This document shows, piece after piece, positions 53,803 to 64,000 of a DNA stretch of 64,000 bases. Both the position numbers and the translations under genes were made by a program. Within the stretch, counting starts at the first letter, position 1. Every line of letters starts with the position of its first letter. The stretch is from Symbiodinium natans (Eukaryota; Sar; Dinophyceae; Suessiales; Symbiodiniaceae), in NCBI GenBank assembly GCA_905221605.1, contig CAJNDS010002290.1, positions 547,501 to 611,500 on the forward strand, given 5' to 3'. The notes beneath the pieces were generated by a model. It ran no database searches. It was not told the DNA's origin and saw only the letters and a program-made list of their open reading frames with translations.

Positions 53803-53925
53803 TTTAGGGTTTAGGGGGTTTAGGGGGTTTAGGGGGTTTAGGGGGTTTAGGGGGTTTGGGGGGTTTGGGGGGTTTAGGGGGTTTAGGGGGTTTAGGGGGT
53901 TTAGGGGGTTTAGGGTTTAGGGCAC
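53803..53925 (+). repeat. 9-bp TTTAGGGGG array, about 13 units
   Basis: Uniform nine-base unit with two TTTGGGGGG variants. Confidence 0.97.
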
Positions 53926-54179
53926 CCAAAAAGGGACCATCATTTTATTTTGAGAACTCACCATATAGAGCCTTCTATTGCGTAGCAGCTCCTCATGTTT
54001 AAGGGTTTAGGGTTTAAGGGTTTAGGGTTTAAGGGTTTAAGGGTTTAGGGGTTTAGGGGTTTTGGGTTTAGGGTTTAAGGGGTTAGGGGTTTGCGGTTTA
54101 GGGCTTAGGGGCTTAGGGTTTCAGGGCTTAAGGATACTTAAGAGCAGTCTTTATCTTCGTCTGAAAGCTATGCTGACCT

Positions 54180-54370
54180 CTGTTAGAGGGTCTTGGAGGC
54201 TATGTTGGCCCCTAGTTGGAGGCTCTTGGGGGCTATGTTGGCCCCTGTGAGAGGGTCTCGGAAGCTGTTTGGGGCTGTTGGGCTGGGTTGGGCTGGGCTG
54301 GGCTGTGGGCTGTGGGCTGTGGGCCGTGGGCTGTGGGCTGTGGGCTGGGCTGTGGGCTGGGCGGCTGGGC
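54180..54370 (+). repeat. GC-rich minisatellites
   Basis: GGAGGCTATGTTGGCCCCT-type units (54180-54260), then GGGCTGTGGGCTG units (54280-54365). Confidence 0.9.
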
Positions 54371-54375
54371 CTACT

Positions 54376-54930
54376 TTCCAAATGCTCCATAATTCGCCCA
54401 AATGTTTCCAAATTGCTCGAACATGTTCACGAAATGCTCTTAAATACTCCAGAAGAATACATCCAAATCCTTACCAACTGCTCCAAAATGCTTTAAATTG
54501 TCCAAAAATGCTCCAAATGCATTAACATGCTCCAAATGCTCGAAAAAAGCTTCAAAAAACACTACGAAATGCTCCAAAATACTCTAAAACGCATCAGAAT
54601 GCTCCCAGATGCTCCAAAATGAGGATGCTACTCTCCAAATGCTCCAAAATTCACTCAAATGTTTCCAAATGCTCGAAAATGCTCACGAGATGCTCCAAAA
54701 TCCTTTACCATGCTTCGAAATACTCGAAAATACTGCTAAATGGTGCTAGAAGGTCCTAGAATGCACCCAGATGCTCGCAAATGCTCCAGAATACGCTTAA
54801 ATGCTTACTAGATGCTCCAAAATGCTTTTAAATTGTCCAAATGCTTGAAAATGCATTAAAATGCTCCAAATGCTCGAAAAAGCTTCAAAAACACTACGAA
54901 ATGCTCCAAAATACTCTAAAACGCTCCACC
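54376..54930 (+). repeat. AATGCTCCAAA minisatellite region
   Basis: More than 20 loose copies of AATGCTCCAAA or AATGCTCGAAA-type units, with a larger repeat of about 300 bp (54490-54600 against 54835-54925). No gene recognised. Confidence 0.88.
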
Positions 54931-55111
54931 TTAAAACAGCTCGAAAAGAAATAATACATAAATGCATAACAGAAATACACTATCTACGTACGTCCTCCTT
55001 CGTTTCACACACATACGCAGGGCTGCCTTTAGTGGCGCCGTTTAAGAGTGCGTTGGCGCCATCTTGATATCCTTTTATATACACATGTATGCATTCACGT
55101 ATGCGGAAATA

Positions 55112-55146
55112 TATATATATACATACACATACACATACACATACAC

Positions 55147-55204
<58 letters not shown>

Positions 55205-55226
55205 TCATACACATACATATATTTTT
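55112..55226 (+). repeat. ATACAC / ATACAT microsatellite
   Basis: Hexanucleotide array, first ATACAC then ATACAT. Confidence 0.97.
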
Positions 55227-55574
55227 CTGTCTCTATCAGCGGCCTTTTTTTTGTGAACCATTTGAAGTGTTCACCTGCACTGTCTGCATGCATGCCTGAC
55301 AAAGGAACATTTTTTTTATGAAGTTCTTCCGAGGTAAGCAGCTCTTTTCCCAAAGTACTATGTTACATTGATTAGGAGCTTTCTGGTATGTTCTTCTGTT
55401 GTTTTTTTTTCGCATGAGGCTTGGAAAAAGCACATGTGCCCTGACCGTTGGATGCATTGGTTTTTGCCCCAGTAGTACCTGTCATATTCCTCTTTCTAGG
55501 GCAATGATCCCCTTTGGAGATTCCTTGAGCCAAACAAGGGTGCCTTGGTTTGCCTGGACGCTGGAGAGGTGTGA

Positions 55575-55900
55575 GCCCTGAGCGGGGAACCCGGAACCCT
55601 AAATTACTAAACCCTAAACTCCCTGAACCCGAAACCCTACACCCGGCACCCTAAACCTGTCCCCCAGGCCCAGAGACTCCATAAACCCTAAACTTCCTAA
55701 ACCCTAAATTCCTAAACCCTAAACTCCCTAAACCCTAAACTCCCTAAACCATAAACTCTCTAAACCCTAAACTCCCTAAACGCTGAAACCTAAACCCCAA
55801 ACCCTAAACCCTAAACCATGAACGTCCCTGAACCCTAAACCCTAAACCCAAAACCCTAAACCCAAAACCCTAAACCCTAAACCCTAAACCCTAAACCCTA
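55575..55900 (+). repeat. CCCTAAA-related array with longer units
   Basis: CCCTAAACTC and CCCTAAATTC units (about 55680-55790), then standard CCCTAAA units. Confidence 0.9.
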
Positions 55901-55936
55901 AACCTCTCTTTCATATATAATTTAAATGCTAAGGAG

Positions 55937-56352
55937 TTACTGGGCAAGGTCTTTTTTTACTGGGCAAGGTTTTTTTTACTGGGCAAGGTCGTTTCGTCTC
56001 AAAAAAGCGACCTTGCCCAGTAACAAAATGACCTTGCCCAGTAAAAAAATGACCTTGTCCAGTAAAAATGTTACTGGGCAAGGTCATCTTTTTTCTGGGC
56101 AAGGTCATTACTGGGCAAGGTCATTTTTACTGGGCAAGGACATTTTTTTTCTGGGCAAGGTCATTTGTTTACTGGGCAAGGTCATTTTGTTACTGGGCAA
56201 GGTGATTTTTTTACTGGGCAAGGTCATGTTTTTGCTGGGCAAGGTCATCTTTTTACTGGGCAAGGTCATTTTTTTACTGGGCAAGGTGATTTTTTTTATT
56301 GGGCAAGGTTGTTTTTTTACTGGGCAAGGTCATTTTTTACTGGGCAAGGTCG
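55937..56352. repeat. TTTTACTGGGCAAGGTCA array with an inverted block
   Basis: About 20 copies of an 18-22-bp unit; three to four copies at 56010-56065 are in reverse complement (GACCTTGCCCAGTAA). Confidence 0.95.
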
Positions 56353-56631
56353 TTCCAGAAGTGAAATATTTTCTTAATGTTGTGGGATATTTTTAGGCGG
56401 GTGGTATTTTTCTGGAGTAATTTCTTGACTAATGAATGCTTGGACTTGAGATGCTGAACCCTAAACCCTAAACCCTAAACCCTAAACCTTAAACCTTAAA
56501 CCCTAAACCCTAAACCCTAAACCCTAGACCCTAAACCCTAAACCCTAAACCCTAAACCCGAACCAACTTAAAACAGGGGAACCAAGTCCTGGCAAGCCCT
56601 CATTGGAAGTCTCCCATACGATCCCGCGCAG

Positions 56632-56654
56632 GTCCCGCAGGACGACTTGGAGAG
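56632..56654 (+). CDS. Host exon candidate
   Basis: Reads VPQDDLE then Arg across the junction, GC donor, phase 0 to 2; joins 57546. Confidence 0.6.
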
Positions 56655-57096
56655 GCCACCGAGCCAATACTTTTGGGGAGGGTTGCTCAGGCTTTAGGGT
56701 CTAGGGTTCAGGGTTTAGGGTGTAGGGTTTAGGGTTTAGGGTAGTTTAGGGTAAGGGTTTAGGATTTAGGGTTTAGGGTTTTTAGTTCTTAGGATTTCCA
56801 GTTTGGGTTTTGGGCGAAGGGCCGAAAAAACCAGCGCGGGCACGCTGAACATGCAAAGCTTGGAGCCTCGCATTAAGTTTGCGTGTCTACTCCGCCCTTC
56901 TAGCCATTGAACTGAAGACTTTGTAAGATGAGCTTACACCCTAAACCCTATACCCTAAACCCTAAACCCTCAACAGGGATGCTGAGGATGAGCTTAGGAT
57001 TTGTTCTGGAACGTTTTTTTTTCGGAGTCGTGCCCGGACTGGCGCTTGAGATGTTTGAGGGCTTTGGGGACTTTAAAGGGGTTTGGGTTTAGGATT

Positions 57097-57210
57097 TAGG
57101 GGGGTTTAGGGTTTAGGGTTTAGGGTTTAGGGTTTAGGGTTTAGGGTTTAGGGTTTAGGGTTTAGGGTTTAGGGTTTAGGGTTTAGGGTTTAGGGTTTAG
57201 GGTTTAGGAT
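57097..57210 (+). repeat. TTTAGGG array, about 16 units
   Basis: Nearly pure; it lies in the intron between the exons at 56632 and 57546. Confidence 0.98.
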
Positions 57211-57545
57211 TTTTGGACAGGTGCCGTCACCATAGCTCGAGAGTTTATGGCCCAAGGTTGCTGGTGGGATTTGGAGTTCCGGGGTATGAGAGGCCCTGGA
57301 CAGGCATGGGGACTTGCAAGGCTTCTTGAAACTCAAGAGTTAGGTTTCGGGTTTAGGGTTTAGGGTTTAGGTGTTGGGGTTTAGGGTTTCGGGTTTAGGG
57401 TTTAGGGGTTTCGGGTTTAGGGTTGAGGGGTTTCGGGTTTAGGGTTTAGGGTTTAGGGCTTAGGGTTTAGGCCTTCAGGGTGCCCGAGCCCTACAAAACC
57501 CTAAGGCCCAAAACTGTTGTTGTTGCACCCTGATCCCCTTTGCAG

Positions 57546-57579
57546 GTTATACCACAGCCTCTCCGAAAGGTTCGGCAAG
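57546..57579 (+). CDS. Host exon candidate
   Basis: Phase 2 in; reads LYHSLSERFGK, GC donor; gives LERLYHSLSERFGK with the previous exon. Confidence 0.62.
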
Positions 57580-57967
57580 GCCGGCGTATGTGGAGTTGGG
57601 CTCGCGGGTTTGCGGGTTCGGGGCTTTTGGGTTTAGGGCTGACGTTGAACCCTAAACCCTAAACCCTAAGCCCTAAACCCTAAACCCTAAACCCTAAACC
57701 CTAAAGGGGTGGGGGGGGGGGGTGTAGATCACCTAGTAACCCCAAACGCTCCCTAGCACGCCCTAAGGCTCCCGAAGCTTCGCTAAGGTCGCTTAGGCCC
57801 TAGGGTTTAGGATTTAGGGTTTAGGACCTTATAATTAAGTCCTAAGCCTTTTCAGCCCACTCCCAAACAGACACCAGACGTGAGAAGTCACTATTCAGAC
57901 AGCTCGGCTCCCGAAGCTTGAACACCTAGCATACGATTAGGCCCAGGCTCTGGGCCATCCGAACTGT

Positions 57968-58095
57968 CAACTAACCCTAAACCCTAAACCCTAAACCCCA
58001 AACCCCAAACCCTAAACCCTAAACCCTAAACCCTAAACCCTAAACCCCAAACCCCAAACCCTAAACCCTAAACCCTAAACTCTAAACCCTAAACC
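57968..58095 (+). repeat. CCCTAAA array, about 18 units
   Basis: Standard units with a few CCCCAAA variants. Confidence 0.96.
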
Positions 58096-58587
58096 CAGCA
58101 CCCTTGTCTCAACCCCGAACCCCTGAACTCAACCCTATGAACCTTAAGCCGGTAAATCCCCAAACCCTACAGCCTCAAGCCCCTAAACACCCTTAACCCC
58201 GGGCTCCACCCTCAACCCGAAGCTCCCACCCCCTCCCAACCTTACGAGCTCTTAGCCTATAAAACACTCTTCAAGAGTATATATAGTCCTTACTAAGGAT
58301 CAGTGGGCTTAACTCCAAAATCCCTCCTAAACCCTATTTATGCCAGCGTAAACCCCAAACAGTGAGGAGGGCCAGAAGAGACCAAAGGAGGTCAGAAGAG
58401 GGCTCGAAAAATCACGCGAAACCACACAGCGGGAGCGTCGAAACGCAACGGAATTCGCGCGAAACCACAGCGGCACCCTAAACACCCTAAAAACCGGAAA
58501 CCCAGTAAGTAGCCGTCCAGGGGCTGGCCAGAAGTTTGCCTTTTGAGCGCTTCCATGACCTCAAGGCAGGCTCTCGGAAAAAGGGGG

Positions 58588-58656
58588 GGTTTAGGGTTTA
58601 GGGTTTAGGGTTTAGGGCTTAGGGTTTAGGGTTTAGGGTTTAGGGTTTAGGGTTTA
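58588..58656 (+). repeat. TTTAGGG array
   Basis: About ten units. Confidence 0.97.
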
Positions 58657-60604
58657 GGAGGGGGTGGTGTTTTATGAGGTTTTGATAGAGCATTTTGGGT
58701 TTTGCTTCGGGTAGGTTTTCGAACAATCTCTGCCTAGCCCAACCTTCAGGAAGGGTGGTGTGGGGGGGGGGGGGGGCATCCAGAGTGGGTAAAGGGTTCA
58801 GGGTGTAGGTTTTTTAATGTTCCGTAAAAGAGTTTGCATTATCTTCTTCCGTTGTTTGGGCGTTATCGGGTCTTGTGTCACTGCGTTGCGGGCTTTATGT
58901 TCAAGGGTGCGTGATGGCGCATGTGCTCGTAAGAACATGTTATACGGCCCAATGGGCCCATGTACCCATATGGCCGAAAAAGAGGGAGGATTTTTCGGTT
59001 TAGGGTTTAGGGTTTGGGGTTTGGGGTTTAGGGTTTAGGGTTTAGGGCCGTCCATATCAACCTTACGCAGAGTCCCTGTGCCCCCATAGCAGGTACTGCA
59101 ACACCCCAAAAGATCCCTACAAGAGTCCCTGGACCGTAAACCCTAAACTTTAAACCCTAAACCCTAAACCCTAAACCCTAAACCCTAAACCTTGTTTTTT
59201 CTCGGGGGGGGTTTCAACCCGTCACGACAGTCAGCACCTACCGCAGTATAGGCAGAGGGGACGCCTTGCGAAGTGCAGCGACTTTTGCCACCCTTTTTGT
59301 GTACAATATGAACTGCTCCCCTTTTGTATAGAATATGAACCGCCCAAACTACCTCTTTGAATAAACAGATGAACTACTCAAATGTTCACTCGAATGAAGT
59401 CGATGCGTATTCTGCTTGCCCCGCGTCGCTGCACCCCAGTCGCCGCCAGCTTAAGCCCCTTCGCATGCGGGCTCGACCCTAAGCCCTAAACCCTAAACCC
59501 TAAACCCTAAACCCTAAACCCCTTTCCAGCCGCGGGGTGTAGGGCTAACAAGGCTTATGGCGAGCGAGGATGCATAGGTGATTCTCTAAATCATGGGCCC
59601 CTGTATATTTACATAAAGAATATATGTTCACATATATAAGCTCCGTATTATAGTAGGATGCGCTAATTCAGAGAACCTCCCAGTAGGACTTATATAAGTC
59701 AACAAGGTCGCCATCGGCATCTCCCGCGAAGTAGCAGCAGCCTCGTTCTTTCTGTGGGAACTTTGAAATGCCCTCAGCCCTAGGGCTAAGGGTTTTAGGC
59801 TTTGGGAGTAGATCGAGATGGCTTTGCCCGGTTGATTGTAGAACCAGAGTAGGTTCCACTTGAGAAGATCCCCAAGCCCTAAACCCGAAACCCTGAACCG
59901 CATCATGTGGAATAGCTGCCACGGGCTCTCACGTTGAGGAGTTCTAGACGCGAGGTTCTTGAGGCAATTGCCAAGCCCACACAAAATACTATTTGCTTAA
60001 GAAATAAAGAATACCTGTCCCTAGCATACTGCCCGTATAAGGAAAACTTGTGGCAAGTGATTTGAGTGTTAGGTGCCCTCTACAGTTCCTCAAGGAAAGG
60101 ATTCTTGTTGGGAAGCTTCGTTTGGGACGAAGCGAACCCCCAACGTAAGATCCTGCAGACTCAGCAGCAATCAGGGAGCGTGGATTGTTCGGAGATTCTT
60201 CCTGATGGTTGTGGGAAGAAAGCCATTTGAAAGGCTTGGCCAGCTTGCGGTGGGTGCCTGAATCAACGAGTCGTCTCATAAATCATGTGTGTCCTGAATA
60301 GGTTAGTCTTGGGTCTAGGTCTGGCGGCGGTGTATGAAGGGGACTTCTCATGTCCGTCACTATTCCAGTCATCTGGCGTGGACCCAATATGAGCCGGTTT
60401 AGGGTTTACAGTTCAGGCTTTAGGACTTAGGGTTTAAGGGCCGCCGCCATTGCCGGGCATCATGGTGGATGTGTTAACCCTCAAGGCCACCTGGCCGCAA
60501 GGAAGCTGGCACTATTTTTTTTTTCAGGACGGGTCTAGGGTTTAGGGGCCGTGAGGGGGGACCCGATGCCCTACACCTATAAAAACGGGTTTAGGGCTTA
60601 GGGC

Positions 60605-60690
60605 TTTGGGTTTGGCTTTGGGCTTTGGGCTTTGGGCTTTGGGCTTTGGGCTTTGGGCTTTGGGCTTTGGGCTTTGGGCTTTGGGCTTAG
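60605..60690 (+). repeat. GGGCTTT array, about 12 units
   Basis: Seven-base variant in which A of TTTAGGG is replaced by C; uniform within this locus only. Confidence 0.97.
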
Positions 60691-60713
60691 GGTTCAGGTT
60701 CCGGGTGGCTCAG

Positions 60714-60746
60714 GAGCATTTGAAGTCTTTTGAGTTGCGCGGCCCA
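60714..60746 (+). CDS. Host exon candidate
   Basis: Reads EHLKSFELRGP, phase 0, GC donor; the frame stays open to 60830 (YKKPRPKQRSQVPAYHLTSM), so the 3' end is uncertain. Confidence 0.55.
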
Positions 60747-61913
60747 GCTCGTTACAAGAAGCCCCGCCCAAAGCAGCGATCTCAAGTTCCAGCGTACCAC
60801 CTCACAAGCATGACCAGCCCCAAACCCTAAACCCTAAACCCTAAACACTAAACCCTAAACCCAGTCATTCTGGTGCGTTGGATGCATTCCTTCAATGACC
60901 GGCTTCCAAACCCTTGAAGAACCCATACCCATCTGTACACATATGGGGGGGGGGGGTCCGAAAATAGGGGATTAGGGTTTTGGGGTCTAGGGTTTAGGGT
61001 TTAGGGGGTTCTTTTGTTTGGAGGCCCATTTAAAAGGATTTTATAGTATCTTAGGGTATATAAGGGGTCCCTTATTTTCGTAAACCCCCCCCATTTTCCT
61101 CCCAGTAGCCCTTATCAGGATTGCTTAAGGAACCCTGAGCAAGTAAAATCAATGCAGCCATGTCCTTTTTTCAAAACAACATCTGGGTTCATTAAGCCAC
61201 TCCTACCTGTTTTTGCGTTATTGAATTTGAAATTGTGGGGATCTCAAAGCTGTGGTCCTTTCTCAGGGTCCCTGTCACAGTGCCTTGTTATTTAGGGCAC
61301 CCCAACATGGACTGGAATTTAAACAGAGAGCATTATCTAAAACCCCATAACGTGCAGCCTTAAACCTCAACCCTGAACCGGAATGCCCTCAAAACCCTAC
61401 ACACACTAAAGGCCCCAAACCCCCCCAAACCCCTAAACCCTAAACCCCTAAACCCCAAACCCTAAGCCCTGAAAGCCCCTAGCCCGAAAACCTACAGACA
61501 TTCCTATAACCTAAAGCCCCTAGCCCCTAGACCTTAAAACCTGCAGAGCTTACTAAGCCCTAGGCCCTCTCAACCTTTCGACCTATAGACCTTACCAAAC
61601 CGTAAACCCTCAACCCTAAATCCTACACCCTAAACCCTAAGCATCTAGACCTGTATAAACCTGAACCTAAGCCCTAAACCCTCAACCCTGGAGACCCCGT
61701 TGGCCCTTGAAATCCTCTGAGAAAGGTTCCTAAACCGAATCCCCCTGTGGCCAAGAAGGGGAAATATGACACGTCCCAAGGTCCTACCTGGTAACCCCGC
61801 ACCCTAAACCCCAAAGCCCAAAATCCAAACCCCGAACCCCGAACCCCAAATCCCAAACCCTAAACCCCAAAACCTAAACCCTAAACCCTAAACTTTCCCT
61901 AAACCCCCTCTAG

Positions 61914-62001
61914 GTCCTCGCGGCGCAGCTGGAGACAAAGCATCCGCAGCGCGAGGTCTCCGCCAAGCGGGCGGCTGTCGCCCTGTACCTGGAGCTCAAG
62001 G
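61914..62001 (+). CDS. Host exon
   Basis: Acceptor CCCCCTCTAG; reads VLAAQLETKHPQREVSAKRA then AVALYLELK, phase 0 to 1, GC donor. Confidence 0.78.
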
Positions 62002-62807
62002 GCTTGCTATATTTGGGGTCCCTAAACCCTAAACCCCAAACCCTAAACCCGAAACTCTAGACCCTGTAACCTAGACCCGAGACCCTGGACCCTAAACCCT
62101 ACACCCTGAGCCCTAAACGCTTATAGGGGTTAAGGTCATGTTCAGGGATTTGGATTTTGGGTTATGTTTACAGCGGCTTTAGGGACCCTTTTTCGGGGGG
62201 CATCGAGGGGTGGCGAGGTGTTTGTGTTGGGCTGTTCGAGCTTGGTGTTTAGTGTGTTCAGTGAGGGTGGGTACCCTAACCCTAAACCCTAAACCCGAAT
62301 CTGTACTCAGCGTCGGGACTGTCAAGGTGGGGGCTCGAGTGTTGTTCGAAGTATCTAAGGCGGCTTTAGGTCTTATGATTCTTGGTTTAGAATTTCTGTT
62401 ATGATGGTGATTATGATTGTGATTATGAATGCTATTTTATGTAGTATGTATATATTGTTACCTACGTAGCCTCCTTATCATTGTAACATGTTTCTTTTGC
62501 TAGGGCGTTGGGCATTTAGCGCTTAGGGTTTAGTAGGCTATAGGGTTTGCCTGTATTTGCTGGGAGGAAGGCGCTTAGTGTTTTCAGAAAACTATCGTTT
62601 CCTTCTGCATGATGACATGTTCTGCGAGGGCCAACACTGCATATTTTTTTGTGCCCTAAACCCGAAACCCTAAGCCCCTTGTACCGCCCATAGGGTCCAG
62701 ATCTAGATACTCTTGGGGCCCTGCCTGAAGCCCTATAACCCCAAAAGCCCGACTCTAAACCCTAAACCCCTGCAACCTTAAACTTCATACCTTTTGAGAC
62801 CAGACAG

Positions 62808-62914
62808 CGGATGGCAAGCGAGTAATCAATGGAGCGGACCATGAGATCTTGCAGCGCATGGTGCAGGACTCCCGGTTCATGCGGTTGTTGCCGAAGCTCT
62901 GGAAACCCATTTGG
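62808..62914 (+). CDS. Host exon
   Basis: Phase 1 in, giving LELKADGKRVINGADHEILQ, then RMVQDSRFMRLLPKLWKPIW and a GC donor. The DGKRVINGAD segment is EF-loop-like but lacks a full set of acids. Confidence 0.72.
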
Positions 62915-62960
62915 GCATCATATTAGGTATCCAAACGATTGGTCTTGTTTACGCCGTCAG

Positions 62961-63098
62961 GTTTTGAGAGATGATCAAAATCGGCGAGGCGATGTTGAAA
63001 ATTGGCCGAAACGCTACTACGAGATAAACCGGTCCTTCAACAATGCCTTTGGCGGAGAGCTCCTCTTAGTCTATCTAAGCGTGGCCCCTAAACTGTAA
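62961..63098 (+). CDS. Host exon, possibly last in the window
   Basis: Reads VLRDDQNRRGDVENWPKRYY then EINRSFNNAFGGELLLVYLS, ending APKL with TAA at 63096. A GC donor after VYLSV would make it internal. The preceding intron is only 46 bp. Confidence 0.62.
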   Translation, partial: VLRDDQNRRGDVENWPKRYYEINRSFNNAFGGELLLVYLSVAPKL

Positions 63099-63326
63099 AC
63101 CCTTGGAGAACCCTAAAGGTTTTGGGGTTTAGGCCCTCAGGGTTTAGCTAACCCTGACACCTCAACAGAGATTTCCGGCTACAGGGAACAAGGAAGGGTT
63201 AGGGCTTAGGTGCTGCGCCGCTGAGGATCTTTCGGCTCCGTGGATCCTTGCCCTACCCTATTACGCACGAAGGCCAGCGAAACGGATGATCGGAGAAGGG
63301 ACCCTTTGCTGTAGTAACAGACGTTA

Positions 63327-63485
63327 CTACTGTTTCTTAAGGACACCCCCAAAAATCAAAAGATTGTATTTCCCATACTACCCTTATCATTAGGTAGAAA
63401 ATTGTTTTTGTTTTGTTGGGAGGCTCTTACCCTTGTAAGGAAGAATGGCTTTGTTGTTGTTTGGGGTGCTTGAGCAAACAGTAGG
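63327..63485. mobile_element. MITE-like element, relative of 46467-46600
   Basis: Arms CTACTGTTTCTTAAGGACACC and GGGTGCTTGAGCAAACAGTAG are inverted and related to the CCTACTATTTGC ends. Confidence 0.65.
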
Positions 63486-63675
63486 TTATAGGGTTCTTAA
63501 ATAATGGGGTTTCATGGGCGGTAGGTACTCAGGGAACCTTAATTAACGTGTACTTGCCTTGAACGCCCCTCCCTTAAAGACCCTATAGGTAGGTGAAGGA
63601 AGTGACTGTTGAAGCAATGCTACTTCGTAGCGCCTTCAGAAGCCTTAGAAGGCCCGTTCAATTCGGCTGCAGGCT

Positions 63676-63870
63676 AGCTAAACCCTAAACCCTAAACTCT
63701 AAACCCTGCCCTAAACCCTAAACCCTAAACCCTAAACCCTAAACCCTAAACCCTAAACCCTAAACCCTAAACCCTAAACCCTAAACCCTAAACCCTAAAC
63801 CCTAAACCCTAAACCCTAAACCTAAACCCTAAACCCTACACCTAAACCCCTAAGCCCTAAGCCCTAAAGC
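63676..63870 (+). repeat. CCCTAAA array, about 24 units
   Basis: Nearly pure with CCTAAA and CCCTAAG variants at its end. The window ends before any following exon. Confidence 0.97.
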
Positions 63871-64000
63871 CCATCTAAGGGCTTTGGGGATAGATTTCGG
63901 TTCTTAGATCATGCCACTCCTCTCTGAGCTTTAATTGCTCAGGGCCTGGGTTCTTTGGGGTCTTGGGGGGGGGGGGGGGCTTGTGGTTGCCTTAGGCCCC

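Larger units (their letters stand above)
23420..63098 (+). other. Very long multi-exon host gene (one or more) with telomere-repeat introns
   Basis: At least 46 coding-like segments occur on the plus strand, each short and flanked by AG before and GT, GC or GA after. Thirty of them (32680-53289) join with matching phases into one continuous reading frame of about 560 residues. Order of content: EF-hand-like exons (23.9-24.3 kb), unassigned exons (25.7-30.3 kb), a Trp-rich domain (33.2-35.6 kb), a mainly coiled-coil region (36-52 kb), an EF-hand (53.2 kb), then further exons to 63.1 kb. Whether this is one gene or several is not settled. I searched the minus strand of this region less thoroughly. 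Confidence 0.7.

Noticed and set aside
55021-55031. Possible 11-nt exon linking 53724 with 56632
   Set aside because: Too short to support without transcript data, and the phases do not fully agree.
23575-63870. Interpretation as a chromosome end or subtelomere
   Set aside because: The arrays are short, occur in both orientations in a gene-structured pattern, and alternate with exons over 40 kb; a true end would be one long array in one orientation.

Overview
The window looks like nuclear DNA of a dinoflagellate, probably a Symbiodiniaceae-type alga. Evidence: dispersed plant/dinoflagellate-type telomere repeats (TTTAGGG/CCCTAAA), many tiny exons, 5' splice sites that are GC or GA as often as GT with AG|G acceptors, and protein families I associate with Symbiodiniaceae predicted proteomes. 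No prokaryotic gene layout, rRNA or complete tRNA was seen. All reading was by eye; splice junctions were chosen by phase and protein continuity and no search was run.

Layout. (1) 1-1086: flank of unknown function ending in a 650-bp CAA-type triplet array. (2) 1087-23375: a 22.3-kb element bounded by about 540-bp near-identical terminal inverted repeats (TIRs). Inside are an outward-facing coiled-coil gene (2483-3775, minus) with a diverged, frameshifted inverted copy at the other end (20671-22178, plus); a three-exon gene joining an OTU-type cysteine protease domain, a DUF7869-like domain and a C-terminal part (5024-9749); an intact serine recombinase (10373-11086, minus); a six-exon gene with only phase-0 introns and a methyltransferase-like C-terminal exon (13840-17364); a second methyltransferase-like gene (18105-19310); and a nested 1.2-kb fold-back. 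A 17-bp imperfect palindrome, GCCGCTGATTAAGTGGC, occurs about 19 times inside the element and was not found outside it.

(3) 23376-64000: at least one very long plus-strand gene (23.4-63.1 kb or more) broken into exons of 12 to about 140 nt. Between 32680 and 53289 I joined 30 consecutive exons with consistent phases. The product reads as a Trp-rich domain, then a long coiled-coil region, a CxxC segment and an EF-hand; further EF-hand-like exons lie upstream. Most introns carry TTTAGGG arrays near the 5' end and CCCTAAA arrays near the 3' end, so each intron transcript could fold into a long stem. The same polarity occurs in the element's TIRs and in its own OTU-gene intron.

How it may fit together (inference): the 22-kb unit looks like a DNA transposon whose candidate mobility proteins are the DUF7869-like protein and/or the serine recombinase, with the 17-bp palindrome as a candidate recognition or control site. 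Its right end lies 44 bp before a host exon, so it probably sits in an intron. Shared repeat polarity raises the possibility that the telomere-like introns are themselves introner-like insertions.
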